64,000 nucleotides of DNA from Parasediminibacterium sp046546515 (GCF_046546515.1 NZ_JBKHKJ010000020.1:34674-98673), one strand, 5' to 3'; numbered from the stretch's first letter, positions 17,363 to 25,774 are shown. Made by a program: numbers and translations. The notes: generated by a model from the letters alone, not told the origin.

Positions 17363-17830
17363 TTATTTTTTCGTTTTATACACCCCAATAAAGTAGTTTT
17401 TTAATGTTGAAACCTTGATATTCAATCCTTCACACGAAACAAGCTTATATTCCCTGAATGCTTTTTTATCGTCAAGGAACCCAATAATACAATCCATGTC
17501 AGTTTTTCCTTTTTGTAGTACTACGGTAGGGGGGGTGCCAAAATTTGGAATCGAAATTGTGTCCTTGGCAAAATTTTCTTTGTATTTTACTTCTAGCAAG
17601 TATTTAAAGGTTTGTTTCGTTTCAAAAACCGACACGGTGAATTTCCAATCGTTCAGCTCGTCTTTTACAGGCTTGCTAAATACTGCAACGGGTTCTTTTT
17701 TTACCATGCTACGAAATTCAGGCATAGTATCATTCGTTTCATAAGTTGTATTGCCTGTATTGCTATTTGTTTGGCAACCTGTAAAGAATAGAATAATGGA
17801 TATGGATGTAAATAAGCAAATTAGCCGCAT
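17363..17830 (-). CDS. Small lipoprotein of unknown function
   Basis: Starting at the ATG at 17830 gives MRLICLFTSISIILFFTGCQTNS, a lipoprotein signal with lipobox FTGC (Cys19). The frame continues upstream to 17905, but that part coincides with the terminator hairpin of the pyrophosphatase gene, which argues for the internal start. The 155-residue product has no recognised domain beyond a predicted beta-rich mature part (WKFTVSVFETKQTFKYLLEVKY). It lies downstream of the pyrophosphatase on the same strand but behind its terminator. Confidence 0.65.
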   Translation of the reverse strand: MRLICLFTSISIILFFTGCQTNSNTGNTTYETNDTMPEFRSMVKKEPVAVFSKPVKDELNDWKFTVSVFETKQTFKYLLEVKYKENFAKDTISIPNFGTPPTVVLQKGKTDMDCIIGFLDDKKAFREYKLVSCEGLNIKVSTLKNYFIGVYKTKK

Positions 17831-17868
17831 AATGGTATTTGATAATAGGTTGATAAGCAGTAGGTAAA

Positions 17869-17902
17869 CCAAAACCCCGGCAAAGATTAATCTACCGGGG
17901 TT
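17869..17902 (-). terminator. Rho-independent terminator of the pyrophosphatase gene
   Basis: Minus strand: AACCCCGG (17895-17902), 14-nt loop, CCGGGGTT (17873-17880), then a T-rich run. It lies 27 bases after the stop codon of the pyrophosphatase gene. Confidence 0.8.
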
Positions 17903-17928
17903 CATAACAAAATTTTTTTTACACTTAC

Positions 17929-20379
17929 TTAGCTACCGCTTCCTGCATCTTTAACAATGGGTGTGCTGGTTGGCTCGTTTTTTTCAAAATAAGGAGCATA
18001 TTTTTTTATAATAGCTCCCGGCAGGGGCTTTCCATTAATAATGATTTTATTGTTGGTTACTTCTACCTTTACGTCGTTGCCATTTACTAAGCCGTCTTTT
18101 TTCAATGCCTCTATCAAGGCATCCATGTTCTTTCTGTCGCTATTGATAGATATATAAGGTGATGTATTATTTTCTAAACTGTCATTGTCAATAATTTTTA
18201 CTTCTATCACTTTTTTCGCCGTGGGGTTAATAATAGCCGCATCGGTAGCAGGTTTGTGCATTTGTGCAAGCGTTGGGGCTATAACCAGCGACACAATGCT
18301 CATTAACTTAATCAAGATGTTCATAGACGGCCCAGACGTATCTTTAAAAGGGTCGCCAACAGTATCTCCAGTTACCGATGCTTTGTGTGGGTCAGATTTT
18401 TTGTAGTACATCTGCCCATTTATTTCAACCCCTTTTTCAAAGCTCTTTTTGGCATTGTCCCATGCGCCACCTGCATTGTTTTGAAAAATACCCATAAGTA
18501 CACCGCTGACCGTTGCCCCAGCCAAAAAGCCACCCAAGGCCTCCGGCCCTAATATAAAGCCAATCAATAAAGGCGATATGATAGTGATTGCACCCGGCAA
18601 TACCATTTTCTTTAAAGATGCCTCGGTAGATATAGCCACGCATTTGTCATACTCAGGTTTGCCCGTGCCTTCCATAATGCCCGGTATATCCCTAAACTGG
18701 CGGCGTACTTCTTCCACCATTGCCATGGCGGCTTCGCCCACTGCACGGATAGCAAGAGAGGAAAAAATAAAGGGTATCATCCCCCCAATAAATAACGATG
18801 CCAGCACATCCGCCTTGTAAATGTCAATATGCTGGTTGTCAGGCATGGCCACGCCAACAAATGCAGCAAACAAAGCCAAGGAAGTTAATGCCGCAGAAGC
18901 AATGGCAAAGCCTTTGCCACTTGCAGCAGTCGTATTGCCCACCGCATCTAGTATATCCGTTTTTTCTCTCACTTCAGGAGGCAATTCGCTCATTTCAGCT
19001 ATGCCGCCTGCATTGTCTGCAATAGGCCCAAAAGCATCAATGGCAAGTTGCATGGCAGTAGTAGCCATCATGCCTGCAGCAGCAATAGCAACGCCATACA
19101 AGCCTGCACAGGCAAAAGAACCATAAATGCCCCCTGCCAATACCAGTATGGGTAAGCAAGTGCTTTCCATGCCCACGGCAAGACCGCCAATAATATTAGT
19201 GGCGTGACCAGTGGCAGATTGGCGAATAATGCTCATTACAGGGCGTTTGCCCATGGCGGTATAATATTCAGTAATAATGCTCATTAATGTGCCTACTATC
19301 AAGCCTACGGCAATAGCCCCCAAGACACCGTTGCGGGTAAAAGGAAGCCCACGCAGCATCATTTTTTCAGGGAGTATATAATTTACTAGGAAATAGCAAG
19401 CAATGGCTGTAAGCACCATTGACCCCCAGTTGCCCATGTTCAATGCTTTTTGCACTTGGTGCGTGCCAGCACCCACGCTGTCGCTAATGCGGACAAAAAA
19501 AGTGGCGATGATAGATAACAAGATGCCAATACCAGCTATAACCATCGGCAGCAACACAGGGGAAAGGCCATTAAACGCATCGCCTGTGGCAATTGTTTCC
19601 TGCCCCAGCACCATGGTTGCCAATACGGTTGCCACATAGCTGCCAAACAAATCGGCACCCATGCCTGCCACATCGCCCACGTTGTCCCCCACATTATCGG
19701 CAATAGTGGCCGGGTTGCGAGGGTCATCTTCTGGTATGCCAGCTTCTACTTTGCCCACTAAATCGGCTCCAACGTCAGCTGCTTTGGTATAGATTCCGCC
19801 ACCCACACGGGCAAACAACGCAATGCTTTCTGCACCTAACGAAAAACCTGTAAGTACTTCAATAGTCCGCAACATGCCAGCCGGGTCGCCAGTAGGGGAG
19901 AAGAAATGTTTTAATGCTAAAAAAAGCCCGCCCAAGCCCAATACGGCCAAGCCTGACACACCCAGCCCCATAACAGAGCCGCCTGTAAAAGAAACATGCA
20001 ATGCTTTAGCAAGACTGGTTTTGGCTGCCTGTGCCGTGCGTACATTGGCTTTAGTGGCCACTTTCATGCCTATATAGCCAGCTGTGGCACTAAACACCGC
20101 CCCTATGATAAACGAAATAGCAATGCTCCAATGGCTCCCTTCGTGCTTGCTGGCCATGAAGCCTAGCAAAAAAGCCACTATTACGACAAAATAGCCCAAT
20201 ATTTTCCACTCGGCTTTTAAGAATGCCATGGCCCCTTCTGCTATATAAGTGCTTATTTCTTTCATCCGGGCATTGCCAGCATCTTGTTTCGATACCCAGT
20301 TAAATTGAAAAAGAGTGTATAGCAAACCTACTACGCCCATTGCCGGAACGGCATAAAAAAGTGCATTATTCATATACAA
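17929..20379 (-). CDS. hppA: Membrane-bound ion-pumping pyrophosphatase with C-terminal extension
   Basis: An 816-residue member of the membrane PPase family with about 16 membrane helices. It couples PPi hydrolysis to export of H+ and/or Na+. Diagnostic motifs are DVGADLVGKVEAGIPEDDPRNPATIADNVGDNVGD (acidic PPi/Mg sites) and the C-terminal DNAKKSFEKG and DTVGDPFKDT. GNTTAASGKG has Ala where K+-independent enzymes have Lys, so this is the K+-stimulated type; Na+ versus H+ specificity is unresolved. The canonical protein should end near residue 707. Here about 109 further residues (from HKPATDAA) form a soluble, charged tail with KVEVTNNKIIINGKPLP, not part of the pump as I know it. It may be periplasmic. 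Confidence 0.95.
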   Translation of the reverse strand: MYMNNALFYAVPAMGVVGLLYTLFQFNWVSKQDAGNARMKEISTYIAEGAMAFLKAEWKILGYFVVIVAFLLGFMASKHEGSHWSIAISFIIGAVFSATAGYIGMKVATKANVRTAQAAKTSLAKALHVSFTGGSVMGLGVSGLAVLGLGGLFLALKHFFSPTGDPAGMLRTIEVLTGFSLGAESIALFARVGGGIYTKAADVGADLVGKVEAGIPEDDPRNPATIADNVGDNVGDVAGMGADLFGSYVATVLATMVLGQETIATGDAFNGLSPVLLPMVIAGIGILLSIIATFFVRISDSVGAGTHQVQKALNMGNWGSMVLTAIACYFLVNYILPEKMMLRGLPFTRNGVLGAIAVGLIVGTLMSIITEYYTAMGKRPVMSIIRQSATGHATNIIGGLAVGMESTCLPILVLAGGIYGSFACAGLYGVAIAAAGMMATTAMQLAIDAFGPIADNAGGIAEMSELPPEVREKTDILDAVGNTTAASGKGFAIASAALTSLALFAAFVGVAMPDNQHIDIYKADVLASLFIGGMIPFIFSSLAIRAVGEAAMAMVEEVRRQFRDIPGIMEGTGKPEYDKCVAISTEASLKKMVLPGAITIISPLLIGFILGPEALGGFLAGATVSGVLMGIFQNNAGGAWDNAKKSFEKGVEINGQMYYKKSDPHKASVTGDTVGDPFKDTSGPSMNILIKLMSIVSLVIAPTLAQMHKPATDAAIINPTAKKVIEVKIIDNDSLENNTSPYISINSDRKNMDALIEALKKDGLVNGNDVKVEVTNNKIIINGKPLPGAIIKKYAPYFEKNEPTSTPIVKDAGSGS

Positions 20380-20740
20380 GCTTAAAAACGTTATTTAACA
20401 AAATTGTTAAAGGATGCCAAATTTAGTGTTTAGGATGGTATTAAAGAAATAATTTCTTTATTAGGTGCATTTTAAATCTTCGCTTATTATCAGCCTTTTT
20501 TATTTAGAAGAAGTTTTACTACGTGATTGTGAAAGCCGCACCCTAAACTCCGACCTCACCCCAGCCCTTCCTAAGGGAGAGGGAGCAAGAACAAAGAGGT
20601 GATTGTGAAGACCAAGCGACTATTTGAAATGGGTTATTTTTTGTTTTTCGGTGGTTTATTTTTTTTTTTCGCTATCCCTTCTTTTTTTCATGTAACTCAT
20701 TGATATTCAATTATTTGCGTTTTTTAAGCCTCATTTTTTA

Positions 20741-20850
20741 TGATAATTTAAGTGAATTTTATGATAATTTATTGATAATGGAATGATAGTTTTATGATAA
20801 GAAACTGATAATTTATTGATAATAAACTGATAAGATTTTGATGGTTGATT
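20741..20850 (-). repeat. 11-nt phased array, TTATCA type (array C)
   Basis: The hexamer TGATAA (or TGATAG/TGATGG) begins at 20762, 20773, 20784, 20795, 20806, 20817, 20828 and 20839, each exactly 11 nt apart, preceded by one at 20741. On the minus strand the units are TTATCANNNNN and include the same unit (TTATCAATAAA) as the array near 63.8 kb. Minus-strand CAATGAGTTA follows at 20693-20702. Confidence 0.85.
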
Positions 20851-20961
20851 ATCATTTTCTTAAGCCAACTAATCTACTATGCGGGAGGCAAGGCCAAGAT
20901 GCCCCTAGTTGCTACTTTAATGTAAAATTCGCATGAATTAGGTATATAACCCAAAATAAAA

Positions 20962-21018
20962 ATCCTATATGGGGGAAATATGCCCCCATGGATATCCAAA
21001 ATTTCCCCCATATAGGAT
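20962..21018. repeat. Perfect 18-bp inverted repeat
   Basis: Arms ATCCTATATGGGGGAAAT (20962-20979) and its exact complement (21001-21018) surround a 21-nt loop that contains CCCCC and GGATAT segments. No adjacent T-run on either side makes it a typical terminator. Confidence 0.7.
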
Positions 21019-21129
21019 GCTTGCTGGGCAGCAAAAAGCAGGGATTGACTTATAAATAAGGAGGACTAAATATTTAGTGTTTCTGCAAATTGAAAACATG
21101 AAAAAGTGAAATTTTGAAATGCAACATGG

Positions 21130-22080
21130 CTACAAGTACCGGCTAGGGTGTAATACCTCTTTAGCTTTCACTGCATCAACCCCCAATTGGGCAATCAAGG
21201 CATCTAATCCGGTAAATTTTACCTCCTCCCGTAGGAAAGCATATATCCCTACTTGAATAGTTTGGCCATAAATGTCCCCACTAAAATCAAAAATATGCAC
21301 TTCTATCACCTGTTTTGTGCCATTGATGGTTGGCCTTATGCCAATATTCATCATCCCCCATACTATGGGTTGTGCCTCACTTAGTTTTACTGATACTGCA
21401 TACACGCCGTTGGCAGGCACTAGCTTGTCTTCCTGGCTTATCTGCAGGTTGGCAGTAGGGTAGCCAATTGTCCTGCCTAGTTGGTTGCCCTGTATCACCG
21501 TGCCTTCAAAGAAATAAGGATAACCTAAAAATTGGTTGGCCGTGGCTATATCATGCTCGTTCAGGGCAGTCCTTATTTTAGTGCTGCTCACCGCCACGGC
21601 ATTTAATACTTGCTCGTCTATTTCTTTAACGGCAAAGCCTAGTGATGCACCCATGCTTTCCAGCAAGTGGTAGTCGCCACTACGGCCTTTGCCAAAACGA
21701 TGGTCATAGCCTATGATAACCGTGTGCGGCTTAAAGTAATGGTAGAGGAAGCTCTTGCAATATTCCTCTGCGGTTTGATTGGCAAATTGCGTATCAAACG
21801 GCACTACCACCAAGTGGTTGATGCCCGCTTTTTCTAAAAGCATTATTTTTTCATCTAGTGTATTCAGCAATAAAACCTGCCCAGTTTGCGTGCCTACAAT
21901 AGCCCGTGGGTGGGGGTGGAAGGTAATAATCACTGTTTCGCCACCTGCCTCAGCGGCCGTTTCTTTTAACTGATTTATAATTTGCTGGTGGCCAATATGC
22001 ACCCCGTCAAAAGTGCCAATGGTAATGATGGCATTCCTAAATGCGGGCAATGCTGCTAAATTTCTGTGTACTTGCATCAT
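21130..22080 (-). CDS. ribF: Bifunctional riboflavin kinase/FAD synthetase
   Basis: A 316-residue protein with both expected domains. The N-terminal nucleotidyltransferase carries TIGTFDGVHIGHQQII, FHPHPR and GYDHRFGKGRSGD. The C-terminal kinase has GRTIGYPTANLQI and NIGIRPT. It phosphorylates riboflavin to FMN and adenylates FMN to FAD in the cytoplasm. No riboswitch is seen upstream. It is divergently placed relative to the amidotransferase gene, with 76 bp between. Confidence 0.96.
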   Translation of the reverse strand: MMQVHRNLAALPAFRNAIITIGTFDGVHIGHQQIINQLKETAAEAGGETVIITFHPHPRAIVGTQTGQVLLLNTLDEKIMLLEKAGINHLVVVPFDTQFANQTAEEYCKSFLYHYFKPHTVIIGYDHRFGKGRSGDYHLLESMGASLGFAVKEIDEQVLNAVAVSSTKIRTALNEHDIATANQFLGYPYFFEGTVIQGNQLGRTIGYPTANLQISQEDKLVPANGVYAVSVKLSEAQPIVWGMMNIGIRPTINGTKQVIEVHIFDFSGDIYGQTIQVGIYAFLREEVKFTGLDALIAQLGVDAVKAKEVLHPSRYL

Positions 22081-22156
22081 ATGAAGGATACAAATTTAGG
22101 TGTAAGCAGTGTATGTTATTTATCTCAATAAATTTGCACCAAAATAATTACCGTTT

Positions 22157-22876
22157 ATGCCACGCTCCTTAACCATTGGTATTACCAATTATAAAAAGTA
22201 TGAAGACTACCGCAAATGGATAACCGATGCAAGCCTAGATATAGAGGTAGTTTGCCTGTCAGCCAAGGCTAACAACCTCAATCTAGTATCTACCTGCGAT
22301 GGCATTGTACTAACAGGAGGGGAAGATGTGCAACCTCATTTATACAATAAACCTGAATACATGCATAGGCTAGACCCCCAGGAAATGAACCCTGAAAGGG
22401 ATACTTTTGAAATGGAAGTGATAGCTGCCACCCAAAAAGCAGGCAAGCCTATGCTAGGGATATGCAGGGGGCTGCAACTAACCAATGTGTTTTTTGGGGG
22501 CAGTTTAGTGCCAGACATACCAACAGTAATTGGCGAGAAAGGACATGGAAAAATAAATGGACAAGACCAGCGGCACGATGTTACCCTACTGCCGGGTTCG
22601 CTTATCCATCGCATTACGGGCAAGCAAGCAGGGGTTGTTAATTCTGCCCACCACCAATCTGCAGATGAAATAGGCGAAAGCCTAGTTGTTTCTGCCTTGG
22701 CAGAAATGGGGGTTGTAGAGGCATTGGAAAGGAAAGAACCCGAAAATAAACCTTGGTTGCTACTAGTGCAATGGCATCCAGAGCGTATAAGCGATGACCC
22801 CAATTTTTCATTAGCTATTAGGAAAGCGTTTTTAGAAGCGGTAATGCTTACTAAGCAAGCACAATTCCCCTCTTGA
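22157..22876 (+). CDS. Class I glutamine amidotransferase-like hydrolase (peptidase C26)
   Basis: A 239-residue protein with the C26 fold: GIVLTGGEDVQPHLY early, nucleophile Cys103 in LGICRGLQ, and HPE at 207-209. This group includes PuuD (gamma-glutamyl-GABA hydrolase) and related gamma-glutamyl hydrolases. No gene of putrescine metabolism lies nearby, so the substrate is uncertain. A TAAATTTG box (22129-22136) is a candidate -7 element; a matching -33 is not evident. Its 3' end runs into a cluster of dispersed repeats. Confidence 0.88.
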   Translation: MPRSLTIGITNYKKYEDYRKWITDASLDIEVVCLSAKANNLNLVSTCDGIVLTGGEDVQPHLYNKPEYMHRLDPQEMNPERDTFEMEVIAATQKAGKPMLGICRGLQLTNVFFGGSLVPDIPTVIGEKGHGKINGQDQRHDVTLLPGSLIHRITGKQAGVVNSAHHQSADEIGESLVVSALAEMGVVEALERKEPENKPWLLLVQWHPERISDDPNFSLAIRKAFLEAVMLTKQAQFPS

Positions 22877-23077
22877 GGGCTACCGTGTAAACATCTTTTT
22901 TAAACCCTTAATAAGAGGGATTTAGGCGAAAAGTAGAGGGGGTTTCTAGCGGTTGGTGGGACACCAACCGCTAGAAAAATTCCCCTCTCGAGGGGTGGCC
23001 GTAGGCCGGGGTGGTTATCCCCCCCTTTGCGCCTTCTCTGAGTAAATGGCTCTGCGAACTTTGCGGTTAAACCATTT
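22865..23077. repeat. Repeat cluster with a 16-bp perfect hairpin and R2 copy 2
   Basis: From left to right: a CCCCTCTTGAGGG/GTAAACATCTTTTTT repeat, a perfect palindrome with arms TTTCTAGCGGTTGGTG (22943-22958 against 22962-22977, 3-nt loop), then the R2 repeat (22980-23074, inverted relative to 12236-12363). The hairpin can end transcription of the preceding gene. No coding potential. Confidence 0.75.
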
Positions 23078-23112
23078 GCTTCGCTTAACACTTTTCAACT
23101 TCAACTACTTAT

Positions 23113-24318
23113 ATGCAAGATATTTCTATACCAATCATTATCACCATCTGCGGTTTGCTTTTGGTTGCTTATATATTCGACCTTACAGCTTTCAAGACCA
23201 AAATACCATCAGTCATCCTTTTGCTTGTCCTCGGCTGGGGTACCAGGCAAGGCGCCGATATGATGGTGAGCGTAAAAATACCTAACCTGTCTTTCCTGCT
23301 GCCCATATTAGGTACGCTTGGGTTGATATTGATTGTGCTGGAAGGCTCGTTAGAGCTGGAATTGAACAAATCGAAACTGCCAGTACTCAAAAAGTCATTT
23401 GTTGTTGCTTTTCTCCCCATGTTGGCCATTAGCTTTTTAACTGCCACTGGGCTGCACTACCTGCAAGGCTTCCCTTTCAAAGACAGCCTCGAAAATATCA
23501 TCCCCCTATGTGTTATCAGCAGCGCCATTGCCATCCCAACCGCAAGGAACTTGTCGGGAGGCAACAAAGAGTTTATTACTTACGAAAGTAGTATGTCAGA
23601 CATAATTGGCGTTTTGTTTTTCAACTTTATAGCCTTGAACGAAACCATTTCAATGCACTCAGTAGGGCATTTTTTTGTGGAGTTGCTCAGTATTTGCGTT
23701 GTTACATTTGCTGCCACGGTTGGGCTTGTGTTTTTATTAAACAAGATAGACCACCACATAAAACATATCCCCATTGTTATATTGGTGATATTGATTTATG
23801 CACTCTCTAAAATATACCACCTGCCTGCACTGGTTTTTATCTTGTTTTTTGGTCTTTTCCTCAGCAATTTGGATGAAATAAAACAACTGGAATGGATTAG
23901 CAAAAAGGGAATGAAAAATTTAAAAACAGAAGTGCACCGCTTTTCCGAGATTGTAACAGAAGCGGCATTTTTAATAAGGGCCTTGTTTTTTATCCTGTTC
24001 GGCTACCTGATAGAGGCAAAAGAAATATTAGACACGCAAACCCTGGGCTTTGCCGTAGGCATAGTAGTGGGTATTTTCATTATCCGTGCCGGTGTTTTAA
24101 AACTGGCCAAGCTACCCGTTTTGCCCTTGTTGTTTATAGCCCCAAGGGGGTTAATTACCATACTATTGTTCCTCGCCATCCCTGCTTCGCAATCCATTGC
24201 TGCCATCAACCGCTCATTGGTAATACAAGTCATTATTTTAACTGCATTGATAATGATGATTGGGCTGATGAGCCACAAAGTGAAGGAGGAAGAGCCAGTA
24301 GCTAAAGAAGCGGGATAG
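23113..24318 (+). CDS. Na+/H+ antiporter, CPA1-like
   Basis: A 401-residue membrane protein with about 12 helices, the pattern of sodium:proton exchangers. The N-terminal TAFKTKIPSVILLLVLGWGTRQ, the ILIVLEGSLELEL segment in helix 3, the unwound SSAIAIPTARNLSGG, and GPR-like IAPRGLITILLFLAIP late in the protein are family features. It would exchange Na+ or K+ for H+ at the inner membrane. It ends before repeats (R1 and a GTTGCCAAC hairpin) and is monocistronic. Confidence 0.85.
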   Translation: MQDISIPIIITICGLLLVAYIFDLTAFKTKIPSVILLLVLGWGTRQGADMMVSVKIPNLSFLLPILGTLGLILIVLEGSLELELNKSKLPVLKKSFVVAFLPMLAISFLTATGLHYLQGFPFKDSLENIIPLCVISSAIAIPTARNLSGGNKEFITYESSMSDIIGVLFFNFIALNETISMHSVGHFFVELLSICVVTFAATVGLVFLLNKIDHHIKHIPIVILVILIYALSKIYHLPALVFILFFGLFLSNLDEIKQLEWISKKGMKNLKTEVHRFSEIVTEAAFLIRALFFILFGYLIEAKEILDTQTLGFAVGIVVGIFIIRAGVLKLAKLPVLPLLFIAPRGLITILLFLAIPASQSIAAINRSLVIQVIILTALIMMIGLMSHKVKEEEPVAKEAG

Positions 24319-24362
24319 CTAATCATGCAAAGCATTTAAGTGCAAAGGCTTCTCTTTTTGCT

Positions 24363-24438
24363 TGCCCCTCGCCTTCGGAGAGGGGTTGGGGTGAGGTCTC
24401 TCCAGGGTTGCCAACCTTCAAAAGGTTGGCAACCCTTA
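24363..24438. repeat. R1 palindromic repeat plus GTTGCCAACC hairpin
   Basis: R1 (CCTCGCCTTCGGAGAGGGG, GGGTGAGGT) is followed by GGGTTGCCAACCTT...AGGTTGGCAACCC (24405-24436), a stable hairpin whose relative is at 41132-41161. Both lie between the antiporter and the MNT gene. Confidence 0.75.
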
Positions 24439-24490
24439 TCAACGGACTTTTGGATGTAAAGCTGCGGTTTCGCCTTATCTTACTAATTTC

Positions 24491-24523
24491 TTTGTAAACA
24501 AATAACACATTTATATTAATTTG
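24491..24523 (+). promoter_or_regulatory. Candidate promoter of the MNT gene
   Basis: TTTG (24491-24494), 21 bases, TTAATTTG (24516-24523), one base off the -7 consensus. The predicted start of transcription falls at about 24528, next to the ATG at 24529, so the mRNA may be leaderless. Confidence 0.5.
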
Positions 24524-24528
24524 CAGCA

Positions 24529-24813
24529 ATGGACAACGAAATACTCGATATACTAAGGAAAAACAAAACGGAAATTTTTGGCAAATATCCTTTGGCTAGT
24601 ATGGCGGTGTTTGGTTCGTATAGCAGGGGCGATAACAAGGAAAATAGCGATATAGATATTCTCGTAGAAATAAATGGGGTAATGGGCTTCAAATTCCTGC
24701 AACTTAACTACGAAATGGAAGCATTGCTAAAAAAGCCCGTTGATTTAATATCTAAAAGGGGGCTGAAGCCAGCCTTTTTACAGCAAATCGAACCAGAACT
24801 AATATATGTCTAA
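24529..24813 (+). CDS. MNT-domain nucleotidyltransferase (HEPN-associated antitoxin type)
   Basis: A 94-residue minimal nucleotidyltransferase. GSYSRGDNKENSDIDILV carries the GS...DxD catalytic pattern (G29, S30, D41, D43). Proteins of this size act as antitoxins that modify or bind HEPN ribonuclease toxins encoded immediately downstream. Here the downstream gene is a 13-codon stub whose first codons overlap the end of this frame, as in intact HEPN-MNT operons. The antitoxin is thus an orphan. Confidence 0.85.
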   Translation: MDNEILDILRKNKTEIFGKYPLASMAVFGSYSRGDNKENSDIDILVEINGVMGFKFLQLNYEMEALLKKPVDLISKRGLKPAFLQQIEPELIYV

Positions 24814-24847
24814 GAGAAATAATTATAAGTCGTTTGTAAAACATTAG
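24806..24847 (+). pseudogene. Truncated HEPN (DUF86) toxin gene, first 13 codons
   Basis: An ATG overlaps the end of the MNT gene by 8 nt and starts MSKRNN, the usual beginning of DUF86/HEPN proteins, then YKSFVKH and a TAG. The rest of the HEPN domain is absent and the following bases do not restore it in any frame. Toxin loss with retention of the antitoxin is the simplest reading. Confidence 0.55.
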
Positions 24848-24928
24848 CAATACGCTTATTTTTGTATGTATTGGTGCAAAAGGATTGCACCAATATAAGC
24901 ATTATAAGTAACCTTTGAGCAACATAGT

Positions 24929-25474
24929 ATGACTGTATCAAAAGCAATAAGAGCCTTAGATAACTTAAAATCAAAAATCCCAACCGATGAGGAGAGCGAA
25001 ACACTTTGGCTGACACAAACCTCATCGTTTATTAAACTGTTTTTTGGGCAAGAGTCTAAAGAATATAAGTTCATAAATAACTTTTCTTTTAAAGATTCAG
25101 TTTTCAGACCTTCGGAGTTTTGGAAAGAAAGTTGGAAAGGTTATGACCCTAACCCTCAACCAAAAACTGACTATAAAAAAACAGCAACTCTATACCTGGA
25201 TGATTGCATAGAAACTTTAAAAATTAAAGGACTTTACTGTAATCCAGAGCAATCTATTTTAAAGTTTCTTTTTAGTTCAAAAAATTGGTATTTGACAAGT
25301 TCTTTTATTGCAATAATCTATACTGCTGGCATAATGACAGCCAAGTTGACAATCACAGAAAAAAGCGAAAAGCAATTAGCTTCTTCTTCTTTCATTGCCA
25401 AGTCTGACACTATACCCAATAAAAAATCCAATATAGAACTGAAAGCTACCGATACAAATAGTATAAATAAGTAA
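24929..25474 (+). CDS. Single-pass membrane protein with an N-terminal conserved helical domain
   Basis: A 181-residue protein. The first 110 residues hold a conserved-looking pattern: WLTQTSSFIKLFFGQESKEYKFINNFSF, then later DDCIETLKIKGLY. One hydrophobic segment (about 120-140) is followed by a low-complexity Ser/Thr/Lys tail. Similar N-terminal modules (W...IxxxFG.xS.xyxxF, xxLxxxGLY) occur in many Bacteroidetes proteins of unknown function, sometimes near defence genes. Its neighbour is the orphan MNT antitoxin. I do not recognise a function. AT-rich coding sequence. Confidence 0.6.
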   Translation: MTVSKAIRALDNLKSKIPTDEESETLWLTQTSSFIKLFFGQESKEYKFINNFSFKDSVFRPSEFWKESWKGYDPNPQPKTDYKKTATLYLDDCIETLKIKGLYCNPEQSILKFLFSSKNWYLTSSFIAIIYTAGIMTAKLTITEKSEKQLASSSFIAKSDTIPNKKSNIELKATDTNSINK

Positions 25475-25500
25475 ATTTTCTTTATTAACGTATAGAGTGC

Positions 25501-25774
25501 ATTGTACCTTCAGGGTAAACGCATCAAAATTCTTTTTGCTCGAATCTTCGAGTTTGACACCAGTCCTGGCATAAGCCACCTTATTTTATCCGGTCAGCCG
25601 CAGGCTGATTGAAAAAAATGCGCAGCATATTTTTTTCAAAGGATAAAATAGAGTGGCGTTGCCAGGACGAAGCCCGCCGGCTATGAGGCAAAAGGACTGA
25701 AAAGAAGCATTTTTGAATAAAATAGGCAATTAGGCGCAGATTAAATTTTGATGCGTTTGCCCTGATTGTACCTT
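25501..25774. mobile_element. 254-bp MITE with 21-bp TIRs and 10-bp target duplication
   Basis: The element spans 25511-25764. Its ends (25511-25531 and 25744-25764) are inverted repeats with one mismatch in 21, starting CAGGG. The flanks ATTGTACCTT (25501-25510 and 25765-25774) are identical direct repeats, as expected for a target-site duplication. Inside are nested inverted repeats: TCCTGGCA...TTATTTTATCC facing GGATAAAATA...TGCCAGGA, and two central hairpins (TCAGCCGCAGGCTGA, and TTGAAAAAAATG facing ATTTTTTTCAA). No ORF. The CAGGG ends and 8-10-bp duplications would suit an ISAs1- or IS4-like transposase source; that is inference. Confidence 0.85.

Larger units (their letters stand above)
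20380..21129. other. Gene-free region with an 11-nt phased array and hairpins
   Basis: No gene is supported in these 750 bases. They hold a copy of repeat R1 (about 20550-20592), homopolymeric T-runs, a TGATAA-type 11-nt array (20741-20850) and an 18-bp perfect hairpin (20962-21018). Confidence 0.6.

Noticed and set aside
17831..17905. N-terminal extension of the lipoprotein frame
   Set aside because: It overlaps the pyrophosphatase terminator; the internal Met gives a proper lipoprotein signal.
20741..20850. TGATAA array considered as a replication origin with DnaA boxes
   Set aside because: Units do not match the DnaA box TTATCCACA and no dnaA or other origin-linked gene is nearby.
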